Assembly: GCA_025094145.1 (NCBI GenBank)
Contig: JALLLS010000007.1
Span: 558,001-622,000 of the forward strand
DNA length: 64,000 nucleotides
Reading direction: 5' to 3'
Source: Spinellus fusiger
Taxonomy: Eukaryota > Mucoromycota > Mucoromycetes > Mucorales > Phycomycetaceae
Every line of letters starts with the position of its first letter. Position 1 is the stretch's first letter. Both the position numbers and the translations under genes were made by a program. This document shows, piece by piece, positions 49,188-61,060 of the stretch. The notes under the pieces were generated by a model. It ran no database searches. It had not been told where the DNA came from and saw only the letters and a program-made list of their open reading frames with translations.

Positions 49188-49990
49188 ATAGATAGATGAG
49201 TATGTGTTCACTCCATCAGTGTGTTCTACTAGTAAAGAAAAGAAAAACGGGGCTTACATGTCTCCATGTCCTTGGCTACTGTGAGCTTCTCACCCATCAG
49301 CATATGTGTCAATCCACAGACTTGGTCTACTACTTGAAGACCACGGAACACATCTCCCTTGGCATCTGCAAATGTCTTGCCTTGTTCATAGACAATGTTC
49401 TCAGCAATGGCATCTTGGTGCTGGCGGATTAAGAACTGAAAGTCCATCATTATACGCTGACGAGCCAATACAGTGGATTGGCGCCATTCTTTAGCAGCTT
49501 CCTTGGAGAGACGAGTGGCTTCATACAATTCTTCCTGAGTTGTCTCTGGTACCATGCACAACAGCTCTTGTGTTGCCTAGAAGACCCACCCCCACGTGTT
49601 TTAATGAGTATATGAAATCAATACATCTTCTGTTCTCTCTTGTTCTCTTTCTTTTTTCTTGTTCTCTACCGGGAATAATAGTCATAGTCATAGTAATAAA
49701 AAGAAAAAAAGAAAAGACTTACGGGATTACGAAGTTCGATCCATTTATCAGTAGAGGATTCTACAAATTCTCCATTAATATAGTTCTTGACAGTAGGCAC
49801 TGATCCAGTCTTGGCAGCTGCTTGTTGAAGAGCAGGGAAATGAGCCAATGTTCTCTTGGTGATCATTCTGCCAGTGCTAATAAACATATACAATATAACA
49901 CATGGGGTTTGTATCAATATTCTCTCTTTTTCTACTTGTTCTTTTTCAATACCTTTTCAGCGATGCAGCCTTTAATACGTTAGATATCAT
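47876..49990 (-). CDS. ALDH6A1: Methylmalonate-semialdehyde dehydrogenase (acylating), mitochondrial
   Basis: This CoA-dependent aldehyde dehydrogenase acts in valine and pyrimidine breakdown. It converts methylmalonate semialdehyde to propionyl-CoA and malonate semialdehyde to acetyl-CoA, with NAD+. The first exon starts at 49990 ([12 protein letters not shown]), and the basic N-terminus [14 protein letters not shown] looks like a mitochondrial presequence. Later exons give [56 protein letters not shown], the catalytic cysteine motif [23 protein letters not shown] and [14 protein letters not shown]. The final exon gives [20 protein letters not shown], with its stop at 47878-47876. These are family hallmarks in order. 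There are at least five introns; one near 49130-49195 holds a GATA array. A small exon ending REPL lies near 49100, between the ETM and GVVAG segments. Confidence 0.93.
49136..49195. repeat. GATA/TATC microsatellite in a dehydrogenase intron
   Basis: About 14 tandem TAGA units lie within an intron of the methylmalonate-semialdehyde dehydrogenase gene. Confidence 0.95.
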
Positions 49991-51477
49991 ATTACAAAAT
50001 TAAGTAGTGACGATCAGTACTCTTATCAAAGAAATAATAAAAGATAAATAGAAGAAGAAAAAAAGGAGGGGCGAGTTGAATTTATACTCGTACCGTGCGA
50101 AAATAGTCGTTTGACTAGTGTGAGAATCTTCCTCATTGGCTGGTTTTCGCATACTGCACTTTTTATTCTGTCTCGTAACACACAAGAGCCGAAGAGAATA
50201 GGACTGCTGGTTTCCTCCTGAGATCCACAAACTGTATTGGAAAATTAAGAAATTGTGTGTAGTCTGCACTGTTCTTCTCAGCCATGACAGTCACCTTGTC
50301 GAAGTTTAATTTCTTATTCATAGGAAAGACAGGAAAAAGACATGGAGGCAGAGGAGAGAAGGTTAGAGGTTGCTGTAGGGTAGGCTGTTATTGATTTAAT
50401 ATGTTAAAATAAGAGGAATAAGTGTCTTGTAGGTGTGTATTGGAGAGATGAGCGGGAAAGAATGAAACATAGGCATGGGATTGGCTATTAAGAATAAGTA
50501 TAAATTAATGATAATAAGTGTATGTGTGTTTATTATGAAACCTCTTGTGATTGTTCTGTGATAGATTCACAAGACCATCGTTCTTTAGCCTTGGTCTATA
50601 GGCACCTGTTCCTTTCAGTCTTCCTAACTCTGATGTCTTGTGGGTGCACTCTACAACTCTTTTATATTCTTCATCATTTACTGTTTTCTGCTATGAATCT
50701 ATTCAAGCCGTGTGTAATGTGTTCTTGTAATATACTTATCTCTTAGTGTCACATTTTCTTGTACAATCTAATAGTTGATCGCCGATAGTTTAGAACACAT
50801 TTTAGGCAGGTGATCTTACCCAAGGCTCAGGATTTTACTAGAGATACACTAAAGATACACTAAAGATGACTAAAGAATGCAGTGGTTTTGATTCTTTAAT
50901 AATATTTGATGAGTCGACATGTGCATAGAGTTTCTACTGTTGTTTATTAAACTATTAAGGTCTAAATATTCATATTGACATGAATCTTAAAATAACTCGT
51001 CTCTAGAGTTACTCTATTGTTGCTAAAGAATCTGTTATAAACAGGACTTCAATTTCTGATAGTTTACGTATAATGATCATGGATCTCAACCGAATTGATT
51101 TTCTTGATATCAAATAGATAAATAAGAAATTGAAAGATATTATAAACCTAAAGAAGAAAATTAAGATGGAGTCAAAGGCTGCTCTTTTTATTTTTATTTA
51201 TTTTATTTATTTTTGGGAAGGGGATTACAAAAGGCGTTAACAAAGATGTATACAACTAGAGAACATGTAAGTTGAAGAATCGCCCCAGGTTTGAGAAATG
51301 GAAATAATTAAAAAAAAAAAAAGGCACAGTTTGTTCTTTAGTTTAATATTTTATCTCCAGCAGTGGTTCAACATATACAGCCATACAACATTAGTTAGTA
51401 TACGAATTTATATCATTTTAAACATGATTCTTCTTTTTTTTTACCACAGAATCACATTCCATTAAGTAATTTCAAAT
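49991..51477. other. Intergenic region upstream of the dehydrogenase
   Basis: The first few hundred bases are likely the dehydrogenase promoter. A minus-strand frame (50000-50269) and a plus-strand frame (50522-50746) have no recognisable family. From about 50750 the base composition is AT-rich, as in the adjoining Tc1 relic, so part of this region may be transposon flank. Confidence 0.45.
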
Positions 51478-52543
51478 GTCAAACGCAGAATCCTCAACTA
51501 AAAACCCAAGAGTTTATAATAAGCTTGAAGAAAGAGAGTAATAGGGTGTTTAATGGCTTGAAAAAAGAGAATTACTCCATGAGTAGCATTTCAAAGGTCA
51601 TTGGCATTAGCAAGTCTACTGTCCAGTATACTATTATTAGAATCATGACTACTGATACACCTCTACCAAGAACTAGTTCTGTTGCATAAAAAAAACTCAA
51701 TGAGAGAAACCTCAGACGACTTGACCATTCTAAAAGGCAACCCATTGGCCTCCTATAACTTCATAAGTTTGGAACTTAAGGCACATGAGATAATCATCTG
51801 TAGAGCAATATTCATCAAATGAATACATCAGATTGAGTTTGGTTCCTACTTCACAGCACAAAAGCTAAGGTTATCTGAAGAAAACATGAATAAAAAGACT
51901 TTGTTGGGCGAAGGAACGGGTCAATTGGACTTCTGAGGTTTGGAGACGCATTGTAGGGTCTGATGAGTCACGGTTTGAAGTAGAGGGTTACCAGGGAGGA
52001 GCCAGAGTGATTCGAAAGATCGGCGAGAGGTATAAGGCTGCTCATATCATACCTACAACCAAATGGGGGAAAGGTAGCATAATAACCTGGAGCTGTTTCT
52101 GGGCGGGTGGATTTGGGCCTTTGGTCTTTGTTGATGGCACTGTGAATCAGGACGTATATGTCAACATTTTGACAGAGAACTTTCTGCCATGGTTCATTGA
52201 ATTGTACCAGAAATAGAACAGTGAGTTTCTATTATAATAAGAGGGTGCTAGCTGTCATACTGGGGCCTATACCAGAGGGTGGAAAGAGATCAATAAAATT
52301 AGGGACTCTGAGCACTAGTCTATCCAGAGTCCTGACTTAACTCCAATTGAACACGTTTGGTATGCCTCGGAAAGACGATTTGAAGAGAGGAATGTATCTA
52401 TTACCAATGTAGAAAGTTTGAAGGTTTTAATTGTAGAAGAGTGGGAGAGGGTTGGTGTTGAGCTTGCACAACGATGAGTTCAGAGTATGACTGACAGATG
52501 CCAAGCAGTTATTGATGCCAAAGGTTGCCCAACAAAATATTAA
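51478..52543 (+). pseudogene. Tc1/mariner-like transposase, broken
   Basis: The frame begins MSNAESSTKNPRVYNKL and continues through a helix-turn-helix part (MSSISKVIGISKSTVQYTI) with frameshifts. It then gives EVWRRIVGSDESRFEVEGYQ with the first catalytic Asp, GKGSIITWSCFWAGGFGPLV, a degenerate second-Asp region (EGASCHTGAYTRG), QSPDLTPIEHVWYASERRFE with the catalytic Glu, and AVIDAKGCPTKY at the end. This is the complete Tc1 layout in order, with several stops and frameshifts. The longest uninterrupted piece is 52007-52216. It is dead. Confidence 0.85.
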
Positions 52544-53537
52544 ATAAAAACTTTATATATATATTACTATAAACAATATGTTAAACAATCTTTGTGTCTA
52601 ATTTAAGGTCATTAATATATGTTTTGTGGTCGTAGCCTTTTCATGCATAAAGCATGTTCTTTCTCAGGATTTCAAAAAAGAGAATTCGTACACTTTCTAA
52701 TGTTGTGTGACTGTAAACTGTATGAGTCGCATCGATGAAAAAGTATCTCTATTGTTGGTGCTCAGACTAGCCTCATTAGTATAGAAAAAGGCGCCAAGGG
52801 ATTGAAGAGCACTAAGCTATGTCCCTAGCTAAGAATAGATATCTGTAGGACACTATGATATGTTCGAGTGGAAGTCCTGTGGTATCATCAGCACTCGTTC
52901 CCTATCTTATTACTCACTTACTATTCAGACGGCAATGCATAAAGAGATGTACTTTATTGAAGATCTACCTTTATCTATAACTCTTTAATATATGCATATA
53001 AATTAAAGAAGAGTATACTACACCCATAATATATCATTTCTCCGAGTCTTTTATGCCTGATGTCATTGAGAAATATCATCAGATACACAACAAAAAAGGG
53101 GAGACAATGATACATCAATGGATTGTCCAATTAAATTCATAGTAATGCAGGAATGGCTCTCATCAAACAATACTGTGTTTAGAGATATACTACATGTCTT
53201 ATTATATTCTGACTATGTTAAAACATCAATCGAATCAATAGACTGGTGGACAGAGAGAGAGATTAGAGAGAAAAGTGTAATAGTCTATACTCTTGTAGGA
53301 GTGAGTACAACAGACTCATTTATATTTTAGTGCTAATGAGATAGCCAGTATGAATTTCACAAGGAAACACTACTTATGAATAGGATTAATATACTGAGAA
53401 TTTATTAAGCACTGTAGAAGATTTGTAATATATCTTGAACTAATAAAACAAAGGCACCCCAATACATGGAGACACGACTACAGGCTGTGACTACATAAGA
53501 AAGAATTAAGAAATAAAGAGGTATAGAGTCAATGGAC
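52544..53537. other. AT-rich spacer
   Basis: The right flank of the Tc1 relic and the region downstream of the secreted-protein gene. A 70-residue frame at 53118-53330 has no recognisable family. No other feature is seen. Confidence 0.45.
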
Positions 53538-54562
53538 TTAGAGGGTCTTCAAAATGACTTGGGCCCATGCATTAATATCCGCATTAGCAAATGCCTGGAC
53601 AGAGACATCGACACAGGCCTTGATGATAACAGAAAGATCAGCAGCAAGAGAAATGCTGATGTCGATGACATGGGGGATGTGGACTTCAGCAGACTGGATT
53701 TGAGCATGGACTTCGGCATCAAGATCAGCCTTGAGCTTGGCCACAAGCTTGGGGAGTTCGACAGTGATTCTGCTGATGAACATGGTCTCAATCTTGACTA
53801 AGAAAGCAACCAACTGGGCCTCGTTCATAAGAGATCCATCGAACATGCTCTTGATTTCTCCTTCAAAGGGAGAATACACAGAGGCCTGGAGTTCAGCATT
53901 AATGTGGGTATCAGCCTTGGCTAAAATAGACAATAAAAAAGAAAGAAAAAAAAGTCAATGTCAATAGACCATTACAATTGATGTTCTGTGTGTCTGTGCT
54001 TTCTGATGCACTGGTATGCTTACCCTGGATACCACGGACACTAGAATTCTGGACAGCAGTGATACGAGCGTTGCTAATGGAGACAATACCATCAGGACCA
54101 GTGGCCTTGATGTTCAAGCTGGCCTTGATCTGATCACTGATCTAATAAACCAAAAGCAATGCATTAGATATACACTTTTTCTAGTAGTAGTAATAATAAT
54201 GATAATAAAATGTATTCAACGTGTATTACCGAACCAGACAGCTTGACAAGAATATTAGCATGAGCTCTAGCCTTGAGAGTAGCCATGACTTGGGTAGCGA
54301 GCTGGGCACTAGCAGCCACAGGGTAGTTGGTTCTCTTGTGAAGACCGTTTCCGAGGAGACCGCCCACAAGTCCATTGCCTCCATCACCACTGGCGCTGAC
54401 GTCGTCGCCAGTGCCTCCGAGAACACCACCCATCAGTCCACTGTTTCCTAGAACACCATCCAAAAGACCTCTAGCAACAGGGGCACTGGCAGGGTGAGCA
54501 TAGGTGGCAGTGCAGAAAAGAGCAGCGCTCATAAGAAAAGCAGAGCCGAGAGAGAACTTCAT
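53538..54562 (-). CDS. Secreted protein of unknown family
   Basis: Three exons join in phase: 54562-54230, 54141-54024 and 53920-53538, giving 277 residues. The N-terminus MKFSLGSAFLMSAALFCTAT is a clear signal peptide, probably cleaved after YAHPASA or nearby. A Gly/Leu-rich segment with GVLG/GLLG repeats follows and ends at LHKR, a dibasic site of the kind cut by Kex2-type proteases. The mature part is rich in Ala, Ile and Val, with alternating polar and apolar residues (TQVMATLKARAHANILVKLS; ISDQIKASLNIKATGPDG; VDVSVQAFANADINAWAQVI). It has no cysteines after the signal region until one near the end. This pattern suggests amphipathic beta strands or helices, possibly a cell-wall or surface protein. 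I do not recognise the family. Confidence 0.7.
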
Positions 54563-57103
54563 GTTGATAGTAAGATAAGAGAGATAGGCTGTTGAGATAC
54601 TGTTCAATTGCTCTCTGACACCTTTGCTTATATACATTTCTTCCCCTCCCTTCTCTTATTACTGTAACCACCGCTTATCATTATTATTATTATTAAGTGG
54701 TACGATCGCATGCAACATCCATAGAAGAGTTGCTAGGATCTTTCTTATTCAGGCCAACGGGTGCACAACTGTTTTCATTAAAATAAAATAAAAATTACAG
54801 TGGTGACCTAGAGTAACATACCAAACGTATATCTAATCTCTCAGTGGTATTAGACATTAAATATAGGATGTGAATCAATTGCCTGTTTTATAAATCCACT
54901 TAAAATGAATGTGCATTCTATACACTAAGAGATTTTTGGGATATATAAGGAAATATCTTGAGAATAAAATTGTATTATTATCATGATTGGCTAATGTGTT
55001 TGAAAAAGCTTTTTCGCTGTCTAAATAGGCTGTTTCAAACTCTACTTGCCTGTTTAAGCAATGACGATTGACTTTGCAATTAGAAAGTATAGAATTGGCT
55101 ATAAAGACAAGAAATAGAACAAGAATCACCTCAATATTACAACTCAGTTGTTGGTATTCTTCTCTTAACATGTGTTATCCTTAAGCCCACAGTTTAAAGA
55201 TTATTTTTTATTATGGGCAATAATGCAAGTGCTTTATGAAACTTACTGATAATCAAAGACAAAGAAAAAGATACAAAAGGTTTAATATGAAAAAAGAACA
55301 AAAATGACAAGCAAAGCCTTAAGCCCACAGTATTTGCTGTATAGCACTGCTTGAAAAAGATTTATTATAGGACATACTGAATTAACTCTAGTAATCTTTG
55401 TCCATAAAATAAAACCAAAATTACTTGTTGAGAACAGAGTATTCATTTATTGATTCAATATTTATAATCACTTCAGTAGCTATGCTATTGTAAATGGTAT
55501 TAACAGTGGTGCTTAATGATAACAAAGTATTGTCTCTAATACTGGGCTTCAGGCTCAAGGCAAATAGAGTGTGAATTATTTGAGTTGTGAGTTTTATGAG
55601 TGGAGGCTAGTGTATACACTATCAAAATAGAGAGAGAAAGATTATTATTTATTTTGATATTCTCTTCCTTTTGTTATTTCTTATAATGTCTATACAACTT
55701 GATACTTAAGCACTTATTGAGATGAGCATAACTAAGCAAGGCAATGTGCTATTATTAACAAAGAGAAACAATAAAAGGAAGCAATAGACACCACCAAAGG
55801 TTATTATTGAGATGAAAAGGTAAGCAATGTCTTCATCTAGGCTTGATCTCATTATATTCCACAAGACACCCATTGTATTGTTAATAAATAAAGACTCTTC
55901 TCAAGTCTGTCCCAAGTAGTCTTCTACAAGGTCAATAGTGTCTAGGGTATACTCCTGAGCATAGTTATCTATCTTCCAAGAACAAAGAATTGGGTTTTTA
56001 GGGTATAGAATCCATTTCTATGAGGGATTTCACTTTGTCAGTAGCTGTAGTCATGGTATAGTATTAGCTATAGTATTATAATAAACAATGCTATTCATCA
56101 ACACTATATTCTATTGATAATACAATTTGATAGTGAGGTGTACTATAAAAGGAAATAATTATTTGGATATCTGCAAACCTTTTGATTTTTAAACATATCT
56201 CCATAGGAGGTACATTTTTTTTGCGGATGTAAAGGGGAAGCTGTGTCACTTCTTCAAAGCCAGAAAATATCCTGGTGTATATTACATAGTACAGTCACAC
56301 AATGGTTTTTTAAGGATTTAATTTCAAGCCTTTAGCAACGGACAAGAGATAAGAATACAAAAAAAAAACCTTTAACAACGGACACATATCACATTGAGCG
56401 GTAATGCTGTGAGGGATCTGGTAGAAGGAGAATATCTATTTAGAACCAGAAAATAGTTATATAAACTTATCCAACAGAGTATCTTTCTCTTCCTCAGAGA
56501 AAAAGCTGCAAAAGAAGAAATAATAGTTGAGGGAGAGAAAGGAATGTCATCGAAAATCAATCGCCAATAGGCACGCCACAGTTCACCAAGCATACCTGAA
56601 ATTTATTTTCAAAAGTATTATTTTTAATTAGGTATGACTGTATAACTATGAGGAGTCGTAAAAATTTAGTGAGCTCTAGCTACTTCTATTGTACACATCT
56701 AGGTGTATTTCAGTAAAGGGGTTGGGAGATATGAAGTAGCCAAAGATAATATGAATGAGAAAAGGCATACCAGCGCCTTGAAAGAGACATGTCTTCCAGA
56801 ATTCTGGTATCTATCTTTTAAAAATCCCGGAGCAAGACACTTTCATCAATAGAACAAAGATATCAGTTACAGACAAAAACAGCTAGAGAAGTATAAGACA
56901 GTTTATTTTTATCAAAACCTTGCTATTTTGACTATGCTACTGATCAACCTTTAAGCTTATTGAGTATGTCTGGTCTCTAAAGAAATGTATTGTGACCCAA
57001 AGAAAGTAATGAGCCTTTTTTATTATTTTTTATTATTATTATTATTAAAAAAATTCTAAGCTACTTTCTTTTTCTTTTTGTAATAGCTGTTTTAGCTAAC
57101 ACC
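54563..57103. other. AT-rich region without recognisable gene
   Basis: The first bases are probably the promoter of the secreted-protein gene. The 16-base string GCCTTAAGCCCACAGT occurs near 55317, with a near copy near 55178, and CCTTTARCAACGGACA occurs twice (56330 and 56370). These may be relics of transposon ends. Frames of 73-98 codons exist (54875-55171 and 56372-56593, minus) but none is recognisable. Confidence 0.4.
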
Positions 57104-57990
57104 ATGAGCTTTCTCTCTAAAACCTCTGAGTGGCCAGAAGATACATTTCAACAGCAGAGTCCGCCGATGGTTAAAAAGAACAGTTGCGAGAGACGCTCAT
57201 TAGACTACAAAAGTTATTGGGGCAAATATAGTTATCAAGATATTAATAAAGATTCAAAAGAAATACCTCAAGAAGTGAGGCTTTATTTATGTAGTCCTGT
57301 AATTAAGCCTATTTTTACAAATAAGAACATGGAGGCAAAACACCAGTGGAACTTTAAGCACATCGACTGGAGGCATAATCAGTGACAGAAAATAGTCTAG
57401 TCAGATGAGTTCGAAATGAAGCTAATGAGCTACAACAGGTGTGCCAAAATCATCAGGCAATACGGCACAGCCTTGAAGTTAAAACATGTTTCGGAAATAA
57501 GGAAGTTTGGGAGGTCACAAAGTGATGGTATGGGACTGTTTCAGTGGGGAAGTTGTTGGATAATTGATCTTAGGAGTATGTCGAATATACTCTGAAAATT
57601 ACATTGATGTCTTGGGAGAGACTTACTACCCTGAGTTCGAGTCTTTCTCTCTTAGACACTATATTCTGTTACCGATTACAGGAGGTCAATGTATGTCTCT
57701 ATACGATTAATATAACTTGATAATAAAAGACATCTAATGATATAATGGTGACTCTTTATTGGCCTTCGTAAAGTCCTAATCTCAATCTAGTTGAGCAATC
57801 TATAAACTCACTCCAAGAATATTATCAGAAAGAAAAGAAGGTTGTTTTCTACCAAGAACAAGAAAGAAAGTTAAAAGTTACCCTGATGCTGAGATATGGT
57901 ATAACATCAAAAGAAAGCGATAGTCACGTTTATTTCTAGTATGAATCATAGATGCCAAGGTGTCATTGATACTAAGAGTGTTCATAGAAA
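57104..57990 (+). pseudogene. Tc1/mariner-like transposase relic
   Basis: The frame begins MSFLSKTSEWPEDTF. The first catalytic region is recognisable as SDEFEMKLMSYNRCAKIIRQ after a stop. GRSQSDGMGLFQWGSCWIID corresponds to the Tc1 GGGSVMVWGCF block, and the end IIDAKVSLILRVF is a weak equivalent of VIDAKG. Many stops are present. Its base pattern and its downstream flank (58330-58430) resemble those of the relic in the palindrome centre, so both belong to one family. Confidence 0.65.
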
Positions 57991-59653
57991 AGCTTTTATA
58001 TAATATTTATCCCTATCATTTCATCATAATCATGATGTACAGTTTTGTTTCTAATGTATATCAATTTGGTGTCATCCTAACATCAAGGATATATTTTTAG
58101 AAAAAAGAAAAGAAAAGGATCATTTCTTTCTTTCAAACAAGTTCACAAGAAGACATTACACTGCTGGATTAAGTTTGATTGTGTATATATGATACCCTAT
58201 GACCCTATAAGTATTGCTGATTATTTTCCAATGGGATGTTCTTCATATTGGTTACTGAATAATATTAAAATAAAGCCTTTATTATCATTATCACTATCAC
58301 CTTTATATATTTAAACTTCTACATCTGTATCCAAGGAGCTCATGAAGTTATTATATTAAGATGGAATATGAAGCTAATAAAAGGAAATATACGTTTTAAA
58401 CGCGTGGTCTCTTTTGTCTCATTATTTTATTAAGATAATTTATCTTTTAAATTTCATCTAGTCTATCGTATTGATCATATGTAATATACAACTAAATATT
58501 GATTAAATACAAAAAATTCTTGAGAAAAAAAAGAGAGAAGGGGATTTATATTGGCAAAAACATCTCTTGCTTCTAGTTTTTTGAACAATTGTCTTTGTGA
58601 TACCTGTCATTCATGTTAAACGGCAATCAGACAATGAGCAGCTCGATGAAGAGTACTCTTCTTTTATGTTTGGTTGACAGTGTCATAAGCATACACTACT
58701 CTGCCAAATGTACTCAACGGATGTACTCACGCATTACTCTATTTGTCTTTTACAAAACAGAGTCAAATCAGTTGGCCCGTGCTGAGATCACGTACAAGCA
58801 ATTGCCTATAGATGTCATCAAACTATTAGCTCTATGTGAGACTTAATTTTAATGAATGTGCTATTATAATGATATTAACTGCTACTCATCTTTGTATTAT
58901 CACTATATGTTTACTCTAATCAAGGTAAAACACAAATAAATAAATAAAACACTAATTTCACGCAACCAAATATATTTATTTTCTACCTAAGAAAAAATAA
59001 AAGAAATTTGGTCCTGGTCGCCTTATCATAGTTAAATTTGCAAAGAGACGCCTCCACAATGTGTGGGTATGGGGTGTGATGTAATAAGTAGAAGATATCA
59101 TACCTTCTATTGGTTTAAAAGGAGATTCCAAACATATAGTCGGAGCGTTGTCTCTAGTTCCTACAGAGTATATTAGACCTTGTTACTATCAATGATACTG
59201 TGCCTTTTATGCCTTTTCCTTCTTATTAGTGTAGCTCAATAGATTGATGTTTACTATTACCATTATTTACACTCTTTAAACTTGCACAAATCAGATGAAT
59301 AGAATATGCCATTGATGTAAAGACAGCGTATATGTAAAGATAATAAAGAGTCAGCGAAAAGATCATCTGTATTATTAAAAGCCGACACGACCGCTTTACT
59401 ATCCCTATTTAATGCAGCCATCCAATATAATAACTGTTTATTATGTTGAATCATAGTATATTGAGCAGAATAGAGCCCTTGGTTTGGTATATTTGAGTGT
59501 ACATAGAAGTGTAGAGTAATTGCTTATGATTAGAGAATGAGTATTTGTCATTTTAGTTTTAGCCATGTTAAAATGATAGTGATCTGCTTTAACTTTTATA
59601 TTCAACACAGTCTTGACCAACTAATGGCCTTTTAACATCCAATAAAGTACAGT
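57991..59653. other. AT-rich transposon flank, no gene
   Basis: A 77-codon frame at 58613-58846 is unrecognised. The sequence ends in TCCAATAAAGTACAGT (59638-59653), the left target-site duplication of the LINE copy. Nothing else is supported. Confidence 0.45.
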
Positions 59654-61048
59654 TTAAAGTATTTTTATTTTTTGGGTGTGGTTTGCTATTCGCGCATTGG
59701 GCATATCAGCCACCCTATGAGACCTTTTGTAAAATAAATGAGAATAGACATAGAAACACTTCAAATACAAAAATGAAAAATAATAATGCAAGGAGAGAGG
59801 AGACGGAAAGAGAAGAGAATATAAAACCTCAAATGAGGGGAAAATTAATGAGAAATCAGAAATAATGGTAAAATGAGAATTATGAATAGACATCCAAAAA
59901 GGCCATAAAGTCAGCATGGAAACCAGGACACCAAAAAGATAACCGCTGTCCTATGGTAATTCGAAATCCAACAAGGGATATTTAGCAACTCGAACAATCC
60001 TGAGGACACAAATATAGCAACTACACTAGCAGCTTCTGGATTTGCTAAACGGGCTAAGAATGGGTGGTAGAGGAGAGATCGGAAGAAAAGTGAGGATACA
60101 GCATCTGTTGCTGAAGGAGTCCTTTGTACTCTATGGTGGTATTGGTGATCCTGCTCAACACACCCATCAGCAGCCTCAATGAGCAAGCTACCAGCTGATG
60201 GCTCTACTTTAAAGTCTCGAGTAGACGTGGCTCGATCAATGGCTTCCAGCAGTATTAACAAACTAGGCCAGAGATCTCGCCATTTAACAAAAGACTTAAC
60301 CGTACGCGGCAGAAGATTTAGAAAATAGTCAATTGGATGAACGTCGTGTGGTGGTGTAGGAACTAAGAAGAAAAAGAACGTGGAGCGTTCATGGTCAACG
60401 AATGTGCAAGTGAGAAAGTGGTCCCGATTGGCAGATGGGTGGCCACATTGGCAAGGAACTGAAGGTGTTGGTGGTAACCAAGCAATCCTCCATTTTAGTA
60501 GACGATGTCTTTCTTTGTGCGTGCATGGTAGTAGAAGAATTGGATCCCAAACAGGTCTACATAGTCCACGGGCTACCGTCACCAGCGGATTTTTGCTACG
60601 TACTAGACTATTAATTTCACTTTGAAGACGTTCAAAATAAGCTACTTTTAATGGATATTTAGGAGGGTTGTGAGTCCGTCGTATTCTTTGAGCATTTTGC
60701 CAGAGTACATTTCCATGTAGCTTAATCCGTCTGGATTTGCTCTGGGGTGCTTCAAGCTGCGGGACAAAGCACCAGAGGAGAGTGTCTTTAGGAAGGGTGG
60801 CTGCACGCTCAACAAATTCGGCTTGCAGATAAAGGAAACAAGAGTATATGTTAGGGAGGGCGGCTAATTGGGCAACCTGGATCGTTCCAAACCTAGCAGT
60901 AGCAGATCTAGCGAAACAAAGTCTCAGACAAGCAGACGGACAGATTTGTAGCGGGCGGATGCCTAGTCTATTGAAATTACAAATAGCCAACCCATACTCA
61001 AGAATAGGCCGAAAAAAAACAGTATAGCCTCTTAGGGCTGCTGTAATC
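59654..61048 (-). mobile_element. 5'-truncated LINE (non-LTR retrotransposon), copy 1
   Basis: The minus-strand frame (61053-59911, 380 codons) begins after the catalytic part of reverse transcriptase. It has the post-RT segment VFFRPILEYGLAICNF with a downstream CLRLCFARSA. It then has the C-terminal zinc-knuckle-like CQCGHPSANRDHFLTC region found in Jockey-like fungal and animal LINEs. The 3' end is A-rich (AAAAAATAAAAATAC) and needs about 250 nt after the stop. A 16-base direct repeat, TCCAATAAAGTACAGT (59638-59653 and 61049-61064), flanks the copy as a target-site duplication. The 5' truncation is typical of LINE insertion, and the copy cannot move by itself. Confidence 0.85.
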
Positions 61049-61060
61049 TCCAATAAAGTA

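Noticed and set aside
59683..59865. 60-residue frame on the plus strand
   Set aside because: It lies opposite the LINE 3' region and is not conserved in the second LINE copy.
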